From the NCBI GenBank assembly GCA_030950765.1, contig JAUZQX010000132.1, positions 1 to 16,923 on the forward strand: 16,923 nucleotides of DNA, given 5' to 3'. The stretch's first letter is position 1, and the number at the start of each line of letters is the position of its first letter. The notes below the pieces were generated by a model. The model was not told the origin of the DNA and searched no databases. It saw only the letters and a program-made list of their open reading frames with translations. This stretch comes from Ghiorsea sp. (GTDB lineage Bacteria; Pseudomonadota; Zetaproteobacteria; Mariprofundales; Mariprofundaceae). The position numbers and the translations under genes are program-made. Shown one piece after another: positions 1 to 6,347 of the stretch.

Positions 1-597
1 TGCCGCGACAATATCATCAACATGAATACGATTGGAATAATGGGCAGGTTGCCAAGCCACAGTTTTATAGTTACCAGACAAAAGTTTGGATACGATATTG
101 CGTTCATCACCATAAATACCAGCCAAGCGAAATACTTCGGCAGGTGCATCAGAAGTTAACCAAGCTTGTTCCGCTTTGAGGCGTTGTACTCCGCGCGGAC
201 TTGTAGAAAAATGAATCGAAGTCTCATCAATCCAATCGCCACCACTATCAGCATAGACGCTGGTGGCAGATAAATAACCCGCCCACTTTAGGTTTGCTGG
301 TTTTTCAATCAAGGGGGTTACCCAAGATGATTGGGTTTCAAAAGGTTGGCGTTGTTCATCATAATGTAGAGGGATAGAATCAAGCAGGGCATCGCAATCG
401 GCAAGCCAAGTTTGGTTTAAGTTGGCTGGATTGTCGTTAACCATGGCATCAATACCTTGCTTGCATAATATATCCGCAGCAGCTTGATTGCGTACGGTTG
501 CTTTGACATTGATGTTTTGAGCTATTGCAACGTGAGCCAGTTTACTGCCCACATAACCGCAACCGAGAATCAATAAATTTTTGATGGGTTTAATCAT
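1..597 (-). CDS. NAD(P)-dependent epimerase/dehydratase-like (SDR) protein, 3' end outside window
   Basis: The frame is open for 199 codons from an ATG at 597 down to the window edge, so the C-terminus is missing. The start follows an AGGGAG ribosome-binding site 5 nt upstream. Residues 8-17 (LLILGCGYVG) form the glycine-rich nucleotide-binding loop of an extended-SDR Rossmann fold. Later come a YLSATSVYAD stretch, as at the catalytic Ser/Tyr region of epimerase-like SDRs, and a late RIHVDDI motif typical of the NAD-dependent epimerase/dehydratase family. The substrate cannot be read from the sequence; many relatives are only called 'SDR family oxidoreductase' (YeeZ-like). It is transcribed divergently from the tRNA and the bolA-type gene. 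The family call is fairly sure; the specific function is unknown. Confidence 0.8.
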   Translation of the reverse strand, partial: MIKPIKNLLILGCGYVGSKLAHVAIAQNINVKATVRNQAAADILCKQGIDAMVNDNPANLNQTWLADCDALLDSIPLHYDEQRQPFETQSSWVTPLIEKPANLKWAGYLSATSVYADSGGDWIDETSIHFSTSPRGVQRLKAEQAWLTSDAPAEVFRLAGIYGDERNIVSKLLSGNYKTVAWQPAHYSNRIHVDDIVAA

Positions 598-624
598 TGG
601 TCTCCCTCTTGCTTAGTCTCTAAA

Positions 625-664
625 TTGAAACTATCTTGCGCCCTCTGTGAAGTTCACAGTGAAC
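625..664 (+). promoter_or_regulatory. Candidate tRNA promoter and overlapping palindromes
   Basis: TTGAAA at 625-630 could serve as a -35 box. A weak -10 (TGAAGT, 648-653) lies 17 nt further on and would place transcription start near 660, just before the tRNA. The -10 region lies inside the 15-bp perfect palindrome CTGTGAAGTTCACAG (645-659). That palindrome overlaps a second one, GTTCACAGTGAAC (652-664), ending at the base before the tRNA. The palindromes are seen directly; the promoter assignment is tentative because the -10 box is poor. Confidence 0.35.
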
Positions 665-741
665 GGGCTTATGGCGCAACTGGTTAGCGCTACCGGCTCA
701 TAACCGGTTGGTTCTAGGTTCGAGTCCTAGTAAGCCCACCA
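665..741 (+). tRNA. tRNA with anticodon CAT (elongator Met or Ile2)
   Basis: The 77-nt cloverleaf is complete with an encoded CCA. The acceptor stem GGGCTTA (665-671) pairs with TAAGCCC (731-737), followed by discriminator A738 and CCA 739-741. The D-stem is GCGC/GCGC. The anticodon stem ACCGG/CCGGT (692-696, 704-708) encloses loop CTCATAA with CAT at 699-701. The T-stem CTAGG/CCTAG (714-718, 726-730) encloses TTCGAGT. The paired first base pair argues against initiator tRNA-fMet, which normally has a mismatch there. Elongator Met and lysidine-modified Ile2 cannot be separated by eye. Confidence 0.95.
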
Positions 742-787
742 TATTATAACAATGTGGCATATCATGACCAAGGTAAGGAGTTTGACA

Positions 788-1033
788 ATGAGTAGTGTAA
801 ACCCTGAAGAATTGAAATCATTGGTATGTCAGCATATCCAAGATGCTGAAGTTGAGGTCGTGTGTTATTCTGGCGACGACCACTTTGAAATGACTGTTAT
901 TTCCGCATCATTTGCGGGTAAACCCCGCATCGCCCGACACAAGATGGTATATGCCGCTTTGGGTGACAATATGCGCCAAGCAGTTCACGCTTTGGCATTA
1001 AAAACAAAAACGCCTGAGGAGGCATCAGTATGA
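788..1033 (+). CDS. ibaG: BolA-family protein, IbaG/YrbA type
   Basis: The protein is 81 aa. An in-frame ATG at 752 exists, but ATG 788 follows TAAGGAG (774-780) by 7 nt and gives the usual length for this subfamily. The sequence shows the BolA core: a SGDDHFEMTVIS strand followed by FAGKPRIARHKMVYAAL, with the conserved RH-x-MVY motif (His51), then a helix with HALALKT. BolA proteins bind monothiol glutaredoxins and share a [2Fe-2S] cluster using a conserved His; they act in the cytoplasm in iron-sulfur handling or stress responses. The next gene encodes exactly such a glutaredoxin and overlaps by 4 bp, so the two are probably co-translated and work as a pair. Confidence 0.92.
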   Translation: MSSVNPEELKSLVCQHIQDAEVEVVCYSGDDHFEMTVISASFAGKPRIARHKMVYAALGDNMRQAVHALALKTKTPEEASV

Positions 1034-1368
1034 GTGATTCAGTCCAAGAACAAATCGGTGAAATCGTTAAAAGCAATGATGTATTGTTGTTTATGAAAGG
1101 TACACCGCAAATGCCACAATGTGGTTTTTCGCAACGTGTTTGCGCTATTCTTCAAGAGCAAGAAGTTCCTTTTGCAGCGATTAATGTATTGCTTGACCCG
1201 TCTGTTCGCGAAGGCATCAAAACATTCAGTGATTGGCCAACCATTCCTCAGCTTTATGTGAAAGGCGAGTTTGTTGGAGGCTGCGACATTATTTCTGAAA
1301 TGCATGAAGATGGTGAGTTGGCAACACTGCTTGCGCCACTGAAAGAAGGTGGTTCAAAAGCAGCATAA
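1030..1368 (+). CDS. grxD: Monothiol glutaredoxin (Grx4/GrxD, CGFS type)
   Basis: This 112-aa protein is normal length for single-domain monothiol glutaredoxins. The CGFS active site is at residues 31-34, preceded by the KGTPQMPQ loop that binds glutathione. The WPTIPQLYVKGEFVGGCDI segment holds the cis-proline (TIP) and the GG-D glutathione-binding motif. Such proteins coordinate a glutathione-ligated [2Fe-2S] cluster and pass it to target proteins, often as a complex with BolA-type proteins. The ATG overlaps the stop of the upstream bolA-type gene (ATGA), and a GAGGAGG site lies about 7 nt before it. A 93-nt gap separates it from rpoN, so it may form its own two-gene unit. Confidence 0.96.
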   Translation: MSDSVQEQIGEIVKSNDVLLFMKGTPQMPQCGFSQRVCAILQEQEVPFAAINVLLDPSVREGIKTFSDWPTIPQLYVKGEFVGGCDIISEMHEDGELATLLAPLKEGGSKAA

Positions 1369-1433
1369 GTGCTTGCTTTATTGCATGAAAAAAGATATAA
1401 CGTGGATGTGAATACGTTTGTATTATATATACA

Positions 1434-1473
1434 CGCTACTGTAGCGCGGCAGCCAGTATAAATGGCTGGCGCT
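1434..1473 (+). promoter_or_regulatory. Hairpins spanning the rpoN start codon
   Basis: AGCGC (1443-1447) and CAGCCA (1450-1455) can pair with TGGCTG (1463-1468) and GCGCT (1469-1473). This gives an 11-bp stem with a GG bulge and the 7-nt loop GTATAAA. The rpoN ATG (1462-1464) is inside it. A competing palindrome, CGCTACTGTAGCG (1434-1446), shares the AGCGC strand. No Shine-Dalgarno sequence is visible before this ATG. Whether the structure regulates translation is inference. Confidence 0.4.
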
Positions 1474-2865
1474 GTTCGGCAAAATCTTAGCCAAAAACAA
1501 TCGCAGCGACTTGCCTTAACACCGCAGTTGACGCAAAGTTTAAAAGTCTTGGCGATGAATAGCCAAGAGCTTGAGCTGTATATTGAAGAAAGTTTAGAAT
1601 CCAATCCATTGCTAGAGCTGGATGCGGACAATACTGCACCGCAAAGTGAAGATACTTCGGTGTCCCAACAGAAAGAAGACTGGCGCGAGCAAGGTGATAA
1701 CCGCTGGGAAACCATGTATCAAAATGGCAGCCAATTTGATGGTATGCCAGACCCTGATCAGCAGTGGAAAGATGAACAAAGTTTAAGTGAATCCCTGCAT
1801 GAACAAATTAATCAACAGCCCATGAGTGATAAAGAGCGTGCAGTTGCGCATGCGATTGTTGATTCACTTGAAGATGATGGGTACTTCCGTGTTGCAGCAG
1901 ATGAAATTATAAAATCTATCGATTATACAGGCATAACTGAAGCAGATGTTGTGCATGCGCTAGAATGTATTGTGCAAGAGCTTGAGCCTAGCGGCATTGG
2001 CGCGCATGATTTAACAGAATGTTTGCTGCTGCAAATTTCTGATGATGATGCATCGGCGATGTTGGTGCGCCAAATGTTATTGTATCATGCAGACAAACTT
2101 GCAGACGATGATGCTTTGATGAAGGAAATGCATTGCTCGGAAGATGAGTTGATTGCTGCGCGTCATTTATTACGCAGGCTTGACCCTTTCCCTGGTCATG
2201 GTTTGCGCGGCGTGGAAAATATTTATGTGCAACCTGAGATTATTTTTCGTATTGTGGATGGTCAGGTTGAAGTGGATGTGCCGAAGTCGGGTTGGCGTGG
2301 GCTTAAGGTGAGCAACCAGTGGGCAGGTAACCAGTGGACGGGTAAAGACCGTGAGTTTATGGATGCGGCTAGTCAAGAAGCCAAGTGGCTGCTTAGTGCG
2401 CTAGACCAAAGAAGCGAAACCTTGATGAAGGTTGGTCTGTGTCTTGCTGCAAAACAACGTTTGTTTCTTGAGCATGGTATTTTAGGTTTAAAGCCGTTAA
2501 CCTTACAAGTGGTCGCAGAAGAAGTTGGCTTGCATGAATCAACCATTTCACGCGTAACCAATGGTAAATATGCGCAAACCCCCTTGGGTTTGATTGAAAT
2601 GCGCCGTTTCTTTTCGGCGGGGCTACCAACACGCGGTGGTGGCATGATTTCAGTACATAGGGTGCAGCAACGGGTTAAAACGTTAATTGAATCTGAACCT
2701 GTGGGTAGACCAATTTCAGATCAAGCGATTTCAGACCGCTTGCAAGCAGAAGGCATTGAAATTGCACGGCGCACCGTTGCTAAATACCGCGAACAGTTAG
2801 GGCTGCCACCAAGCAGTCAACGAAGGCGTGCTGTGAAAACACGCCTATCTCAAAGCAGGAGGTAG
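1462..2865 (+). CDS. rpoN: RNA polymerase sigma-54 factor RpoN
   Basis: The 467-aa protein has the full sigma-54 layout. Region I is Gln/Leu-rich (residues about 8-52, with LALTPQLTQSLKVLAMNSQEL and the SNPLLELD end). An acidic linker follows (about 53-100), then the core-polymerase-binding domain (about 100-290). The DNA-binding part carries a helix-turn-helix (HESTISRVTNGKYAQTPLG) and ends with the RpoN box ARRTVAKYRE at 435-444, which reads the -24 promoter element. Sigma-54 directs transcription that needs AAA+ activators, often for nitrogen and other stress functions. The codon just before ATG 1462 is an in-frame TAA, so translation cannot start upstream, and no ribosome-binding site is seen. 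The gene heads the PTS(Ntr) cluster, with hpf 3 nt downstream. Confidence 0.97.
   Translation: MAGAVRQNLSQKQSQRLALTPQLTQSLKVLAMNSQELELYIEESLESNPLLELDADNTAPQSEDTSVSQQKEDWREQGDNRWETMYQNGSQFDGMPDPDQQWKDEQSLSESLHEQINQQPMSDKERAVAHAIVDSLEDDGYFRVAADEIIKSIDYTGITEADVVHALECIVQELEPSGIGAHDLTECLLLQISDDDASAMLVRQMLLYHADKLADDDALMKEMHCSEDELIAARHLLRRLDPFPGHGLRGVENIYVQPEIIFRIVDGQVEVDVPKSGWRGLKVSNQWAGNQWTGKDREFMDAASQEAKWLLSALDQRSETLMKVGLCLAAKQRLFLEHGILGLKPLTLQVVAEEVGLHESTISRVTNGKYAQTPLGLIEMRRFFSAGLPTRGGGMISVHRVQQRVKTLIESEPVGRPISDQAISDRLQAEGIEIARRTVAKYREQLGLPPSSQRRRAVKTRLSQSRR
2824..2846 (+). other. Inverted repeat at the end of rpoN, before the hpf ribosome-binding site
   Basis: AGGCGTG (2824-2830) and CACGCCT (2840-2846) form a 7-bp perfect stem with a 9-nt loop inside the last codons of rpoN. 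It ends 10 nt before the AGGAGGT site (2857-2863) of hpf. No T-run follows, so it does not look like an intrinsic terminator. An mRNA-processing or stability role is possible but unproven. Confidence 0.35.
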
Positions 2866-2868
2866 GAA

Positions 2869-3429
2869 ATGCAAGTATCTATTACAGGTCGTCATGTGGA
2901 CTTAACAGACCCACTTAAAGCTTACGTCAATGATAAATTGGGACATTTGAAACATTCATTTGACCATGTTGTTGATGTACATGTGGTGTTAACTGTTGAA
3001 AAACATAGGCAACGTTGTGAAATTAACATGGCAGCCAATGGTATTACCATTCATGCTAAACATGAAACTGATGATATGTATGCTGCCATTGATGGTGTGG
3101 TTGATAAACTCAACCGTCAACTTAAACGCTACCGTGCAAAGCTGCAACGTCATCAAGGGTCGCAGCGTAAAACCAGTATGAAGCTGCGCGAGAAATTCTT
3201 GGACGTAGCACACGGCACCGACGAATTGACGGAAGCTTATCAACCTGACACCCTGGCTGATGAAGTGGTTGATGTGCAAGTGATGAGCATGGATGAAGCA
3301 GTGATGAAAATGGAATTATCTGAAAAAGACAATGTATTGCTTTTTACCAATGAAGAAACAGGTAAGTTGAATGCATTAACGCGTCGCCCTGATGGTTCAT
3401 TAAGTTGGATTGAGCCCGAAGCAGCATAA
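2869..3429 (+). CDS. hpf: Ribosome hibernation promoting factor, long form
   Basis: The protein is 186 aa. The N-terminal S30AE/HPF domain (about 1-105) begins MQVSITGRHVDLTDPLKAYV and continues through ADEIN-like MAANGITIHAKHETDDMYAAID. A variable linker follows, and a C-terminal domain at about 130-182 (VVDVQVMSMDEAVMKMEL, ending RRPDGSLSWIEPE) matches the dimerisation domain of long HPF proteins. Long HPF joins two 70S ribosomes into inactive 100S dimers in stationary or starved cells; the short enterobacterial form lacks the second domain. AGGAGGT sits 5 nt before the ATG and overlaps the rpoN stop. The position between rpoN and ptsN is the common one for this gene. Confidence 0.95.
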   Translation: MQVSITGRHVDLTDPLKAYVNDKLGHLKHSFDHVVDVHVVLTVEKHRQRCEINMAANGITIHAKHETDDMYAAIDGVVDKLNRQLKRYRAKLQRHQGSQRKTSMKLREKFLDVAHGTDELTEAYQPDTLADEVVDVQVMSMDEAVMKMELSEKDNVLLFTNEETGKLNALTRRPDGSLSWIEPEAA

Positions 3430-3430
3430 T

Positions 3431-3865
3431 ATGAGTATAAGTATACCAGTCCGTCCAGAGCGTGTTTTGTTAGGTTCAAAGGCACAGAGTAAACGTGCAT
3501 TACTCACAGAGATGGCTGGTATGCTTTCTTCTATGGACCCTGACTTGGTGCTGGAAGTAATCATGGCTAGGGAAAAGTTAGGTAGCACAGGTATGGGGCA
3601 TGGTGTGGCGATTCCACATGGTCGTATGCACGGGTTGACCGAACCTGTTGTTGTGGTGGCAATTCATGAGGCAGGTGTTGATTTTGATGCTATTGATGAT
3701 GCCTTGGTACATATCGTGGTAATGTTATTGGTGCCCGACGATGATAATAAGGTTCATTTGGAGCTGCTGGCAACATTGGCACGTTTATTACAACAAGCAG
3801 ACATACGTAAGGCATTACGAGACGCGCCCGATGCGTCAACTGTGGCAGCATTGTTTGCCGCATGA
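3431..3865 (+). CDS. ptsN: Nitrogen-regulatory PTS protein EIIA(Ntr)
   Basis: A 144-aa EIIA domain of the fructose/mannitol/Ntr type. The phosphorylatable histidine is His63 in VAIPHG, preceded by the conserved REKLGSTGMGHG segment; a VHIVVMLLVPDDDNKVHLELLATLARLL region follows as in PtsN. It accepts phosphate from HPr/NPr and regulates partner proteins (potassium transport and stress kinases in known relatives) rather than feeding a sugar permease. ATG 3431 lies 1 nt after the hpf stop. An in-frame TTG at 3410 would add seven residues inside hpf and is less likely. The ribosome-binding site is weak (GAAG at 3418-3421), so coupling to hpf translation is probable. Confidence 0.95.
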   Translation: MSISIPVRPERVLLGSKAQSKRALLTEMAGMLSSMDPDLVLEVIMAREKLGSTGMGHGVAIPHGRMHGLTEPVVVVAIHEAGVDFDAIDDALVHIVVMLLVPDDDNKVHLELLATLARLLQQADIRKALRDAPDASTVAALFAA

Positions 3866-3879
3866 TGTGTGAGTAAAGC

Positions 3880-4824
3880 TTGAAGAAAAATCCAAGGATT
3901 ACGATTTCGGAAATACTTTCACAGCAAGGTGAAATATTAGAAATGTCCTTGATTGCAGGCGAACAAGGTTTGCACCGTTATATTGACCACCCGAGATTAC
4001 AAAAACCATCCTTGGCATTTGCTGGTTTTTTTAAACATTTGAGCGATATTCGTATGCAAGTCATAGGGCAAACTGAGGTTGAATACCTTGAAACACGCAC
4101 GGAGACAGAGCAAAAACATGTGATTGATGCCGTGTTTGATTTGCGCTTGGCATGTGTGGTAATTACAAGAGGTATTACGCCGCCACCTTTAATTTTGGCT
4201 GCGGCACAACGCACGGATACACCATTGATTGTTTCTGAATATAAGTCATCGTCATTTATGACCAATATGACACTCTTTTTATCCCATGCTTTAGCTCCTG
4301 TTTCTCACCATCATGGTGTGTATATGGATGTATTTGGTATGGGGGTAATATTGCGTGGTGAGAGTGGGATTGGTAAAAGCGAAATTGGTTTGGAGTTGAT
4401 TTCTCGCGGACATCGCTTGATTGCTGATGATATGGTGGAGTTGGTACGAGAGACACCAACAGTATTGGTGGGGCGAAGCCCTGAAGTTTTGCGCTATCAA
4501 ATGGAAGTTCGCGGCTTAGGTATTTTGGATATACGCAATATTTTTGGTGCGGCTGGTATTACAGATACCAAACGTGTGCGCCTAGTGGTTGATTTGATTC
4601 CATGGGAAGATTATCAGGAAGAAAACCGATTACAGAGCGATGTAGAGGTGGTGTTGCATGGTGTTAAGCTGCCTTCGGTTCAGTTGTTTGTTCGACCCGG
4701 GCGCTCGCTTGCGGCATTGATTGAGGTGGCAACACGGAATCAGCTGCTTAAACAACGTGGGTTTAACAGTACGGAAACATTTACCCAAGCTTTACATCAA
4801 CGCATACAAGATAAGAGCGACTGA
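3880..4824 (+). CDS. hprK: HPr kinase/phosphorylase
   Basis: The 314-aa protein is standard length. The N-terminal domain spans about 1-130, with the usual LIAGEQGLHRYI start region. The C-terminal kinase domain has the P-loop GESGIGKS at 160-167, an upstream HG (His145), LIADD with Asp183-Asp184, and the HprK signature EVRGLGILDIRNIFG at about 209-223. The enzyme phosphorylates HPr on Ser46 with ATP or pyrophosphate and removes the phosphate with Pi. A TTG start is needed: TAA lies in frame two codons upstream, and the next ATG would delete about 21 conserved residues. In proteobacteria HprK is usually found with regulatory PTS genes rather than carbon repression through CcpA. It overlaps rapZ by 1 nt (TGATG). 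Confidence 0.97.
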   Translation: MKKNPRITISEILSQQGEILEMSLIAGEQGLHRYIDHPRLQKPSLAFAGFFKHLSDIRMQVIGQTEVEYLETRTETEQKHVIDAVFDLRLACVVITRGITPPPLILAAAQRTDTPLIVSEYKSSSFMTNMTLFLSHALAPVSHHHGVYMDVFGMGVILRGESGIGKSEIGLELISRGHRLIADDMVELVRETPTVLVGRSPEVLRYQMEVRGLGILDIRNIFGAAGITDTKRVRLVVDLIPWEDYQEENRLQSDVEVVLHGVKLPSVQLFVRPGRSLAALIEVATRNQLLKQRGFNSTETFTQALHQRIQDKSD

Positions 4825-5684
4825 TGCTTTTTATTATTACAGGACTTTCTGGCGCAGGTAAAAGTACAGCCTTACATGCGCTCGAAGATTTAGGTCTTTT
4901 TTGCACCGATAACTTACCTGTAACCATGCTTGCTCACTGGGCAGAAAATATGATGCGTAATGCCAATGATGCAGCGGTTGGCATTGATATTCGCAGCACA
5001 GAAAACCCTGAGCTATTATCACAGGCTTTGGTGTCGATACGCCAAGATTTACCATGGAAGATTATTTTTATTGATGCTGAAAATACGGTGTTACAACGAA
5101 GGTTTTCAACCTTGAAACGTGTTCATCCTTATGCTCCAGATATTGATTTGGAACAAGCTATTCTCGCTGAGAGAATAGCCTTAGAGCCGCTGCATGAACA
5201 AGCTGATATTGTCATGAACAGCTCACTTCTCACACCTTACCAACTGGCACAATCGGTTGAATCATTTTGGCAGAAACAACAGGACAACTTAGCCAATGCA
5301 CAACCTGTCACATGTTCTTTGGTTTCGTTTAGTTATCAAAAAGGACTGCCACCCGGTGCAGACATGGTGATGGATATGCGCTTTTTGCCTAACCCGCACT
5401 ATGAACCTGCTTTGGCACCCATGACAGGTAAAGACAAGGCAGTTCAAGACTTTTTCAAGCCAATACCTGAAGTTTGCCTCGCAGAATATAAGATTAAGGA
5501 CTGGCTGACATTTATTTGGCCGCATTTGATACAGGAAAGGAAACGTTACTTTACGCTGGCTTTTGGCTGCAGTGGTGGTCGTCATCGCTCGGTGTATATG
5601 ACAGAGAGAATTGCAGCTTGGATGTTAGAACAAGGTATGAGTAAACCCATGGTTAGGCACCGTGAGTTGGGTGATATTCAATGA
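4824..5684 (+). CDS. rapZ: RNase adapter protein RapZ
   Basis: The 286-aa protein matches the family length. The N-terminal NTPase-like domain has Walker A GLSGAGKST at residues 7-15 and a CTDNLP motif at about 27-32. The C-terminal domain includes SFSYQKGLPPGADMVMDMRF, FLPNPHY, and GCSGGRHRSV at 248-257, then RHRELG near the end. In E. coli RapZ binds the small RNAs GlmY and GlmZ and delivers GlmZ to RNase E, tying amino-sugar supply to RNA decay. Distant proteobacteria keep the protein without those small RNAs, so its partner here is unknown. It is translationally coupled to hprK upstream and overlaps the EIIA(Man) gene by 4 bp. Confidence 0.96.
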   Translation: MLFIITGLSGAGKSTALHALEDLGLFCTDNLPVTMLAHWAENMMRNANDAAVGIDIRSTENPELLSQALVSIRQDLPWKIIFIDAENTVLQRRFSTLKRVHPYAPDIDLEQAILAERIALEPLHEQADIVMNSSLLTPYQLAQSVESFWQKQQDNLANAQPVTCSLVSFSYQKGLPPGADMVMDMRFLPNPHYEPALAPMTGKDKAVQDFFKPIPEVCLAEYKIKDWLTFIWPHLIQERKRYFTLAFGCSGGRHRSVYMTERIAAWMLEQGMSKPMVRHRELGDIQ

Positions 5685-6076
5685 TTGGTATTTTGTTGCT
5701 TGGGCATGCGCGTATTGCCAGCGAGACTAGGATAGCAGTCGAACATATCTTGGGAGAACAGGTGCAATTGCAAGCCGTGGATATTGTACATTCGGATGCA
5801 TCGGGTGGAGAAGAGTCAGATTTAAATATGGTGCTGGATAGTCTAGATGAGGGGTTGGGTGTGTTGGTTTTGGTGGACTTGATAGGAGCCACACCTTGGA
5901 ACATGGTCAATCGTGCTGTTGCAGGTAAACATGTTGTTTTGCTTGGTGGTTTTAATCTACCTGCGGTGATTCGAGCCATCAGTATGCGTCAAGAGTGTGT
6001 AGATTTAAACCAGTTGGCGCAGTCCAGTGTGGAAGCAGGGAAACATTATATTCGTTTGAAGATAGGTGGGTTATAA
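5681..6076 (+). CDS. PTS mannose-type EIIA domain protein
   Basis: A 131-aa stand-alone EIIA of the mannose/sorbose family. The phosphoacceptor is His9 in GILLLGHARIASE. A VLVLVDLIGATPWNMV stretch matches the LVDxxGxxPxN motif of this fold. In E. coli the domain is fused to EIIB in ManX; here it stands alone with no EIIB, EIIC or EIID in view, as in regulatory PTS systems of several proteobacteria. It could receive phosphate from HPr and act by protein-protein contact. The start codon overlaps the rapZ stop (ATGA), with no strong ribosome-binding site, so it relies on coupling. It precedes ptsH directly. Confidence 0.92.
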   Translation: MIGILLLGHARIASETRIAVEHILGEQVQLQAVDIVHSDASGGEESDLNMVLDSLDEGLGVLVLVDLIGATPWNMVNRAVAGKHVVLLGGFNLPAVIRAISMRQECVDLNQLAQSSVEAGKHYIRLKIGGL

Positions 6077-6077
6077 G

Positions 6078-6347
6078 GTGTTAAAACGCCAAGTGTTTAT
6101 TCAAAATAGATTGGGTTTACATGCGCGTGCATCGGCATGTTTTGTTGCAGAAGCGAGTAAGTTTTCGAGTCATATTAAGGTGCAATACCAAGATTATGAA
6201 GTGAATGGTAAAAGTATTATGGGTATGATGATGCTGGCGGCAGCGAAAGGTGCTGAGATTACCTTGATTGCCAGTGGTGACGATGAAAATGAAGCTTTAG
6301 CGGCTTTGGAAACCCTTGTGAACCAACGTTTTGGAGAAGATGTATGA
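6078..6347 (+). CDS. ptsH: Phosphocarrier protein HPr
   Basis: The protein is 89 aa from a GTG at 6078, which follows AGGTGG (6064-6069) by 8 nt. An alternative GTG at 6066 adds four residues and overlaps the upstream gene by 11 nt. With the later start, numbering matches classic HPr exactly: the phosphoacceptor is His15 in RLGLHARA and the regulatory serine is Ser46 in VNGKSIMGMMML. EI phosphorylates His15, and the HprK encoded three genes upstream would be expected to phosphorylate Ser46. The stop overlaps the ptsI start (ATGA). Confidence 0.96.
   Translation: MLKRQVFIQNRLGLHARASACFVAEASKFSSHIKVQYQDYEVNGKSIMGMMMLAAAKGAEITLIASGDDENEALAALETLVNQRFGEDV

Noticed and set aside
1254..1715. 153-codon minus-strand reading frame across grxD and rpoN
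   Set aside because: It is antisense to two well-recognised genes and its composition is typical of a shadow frame.
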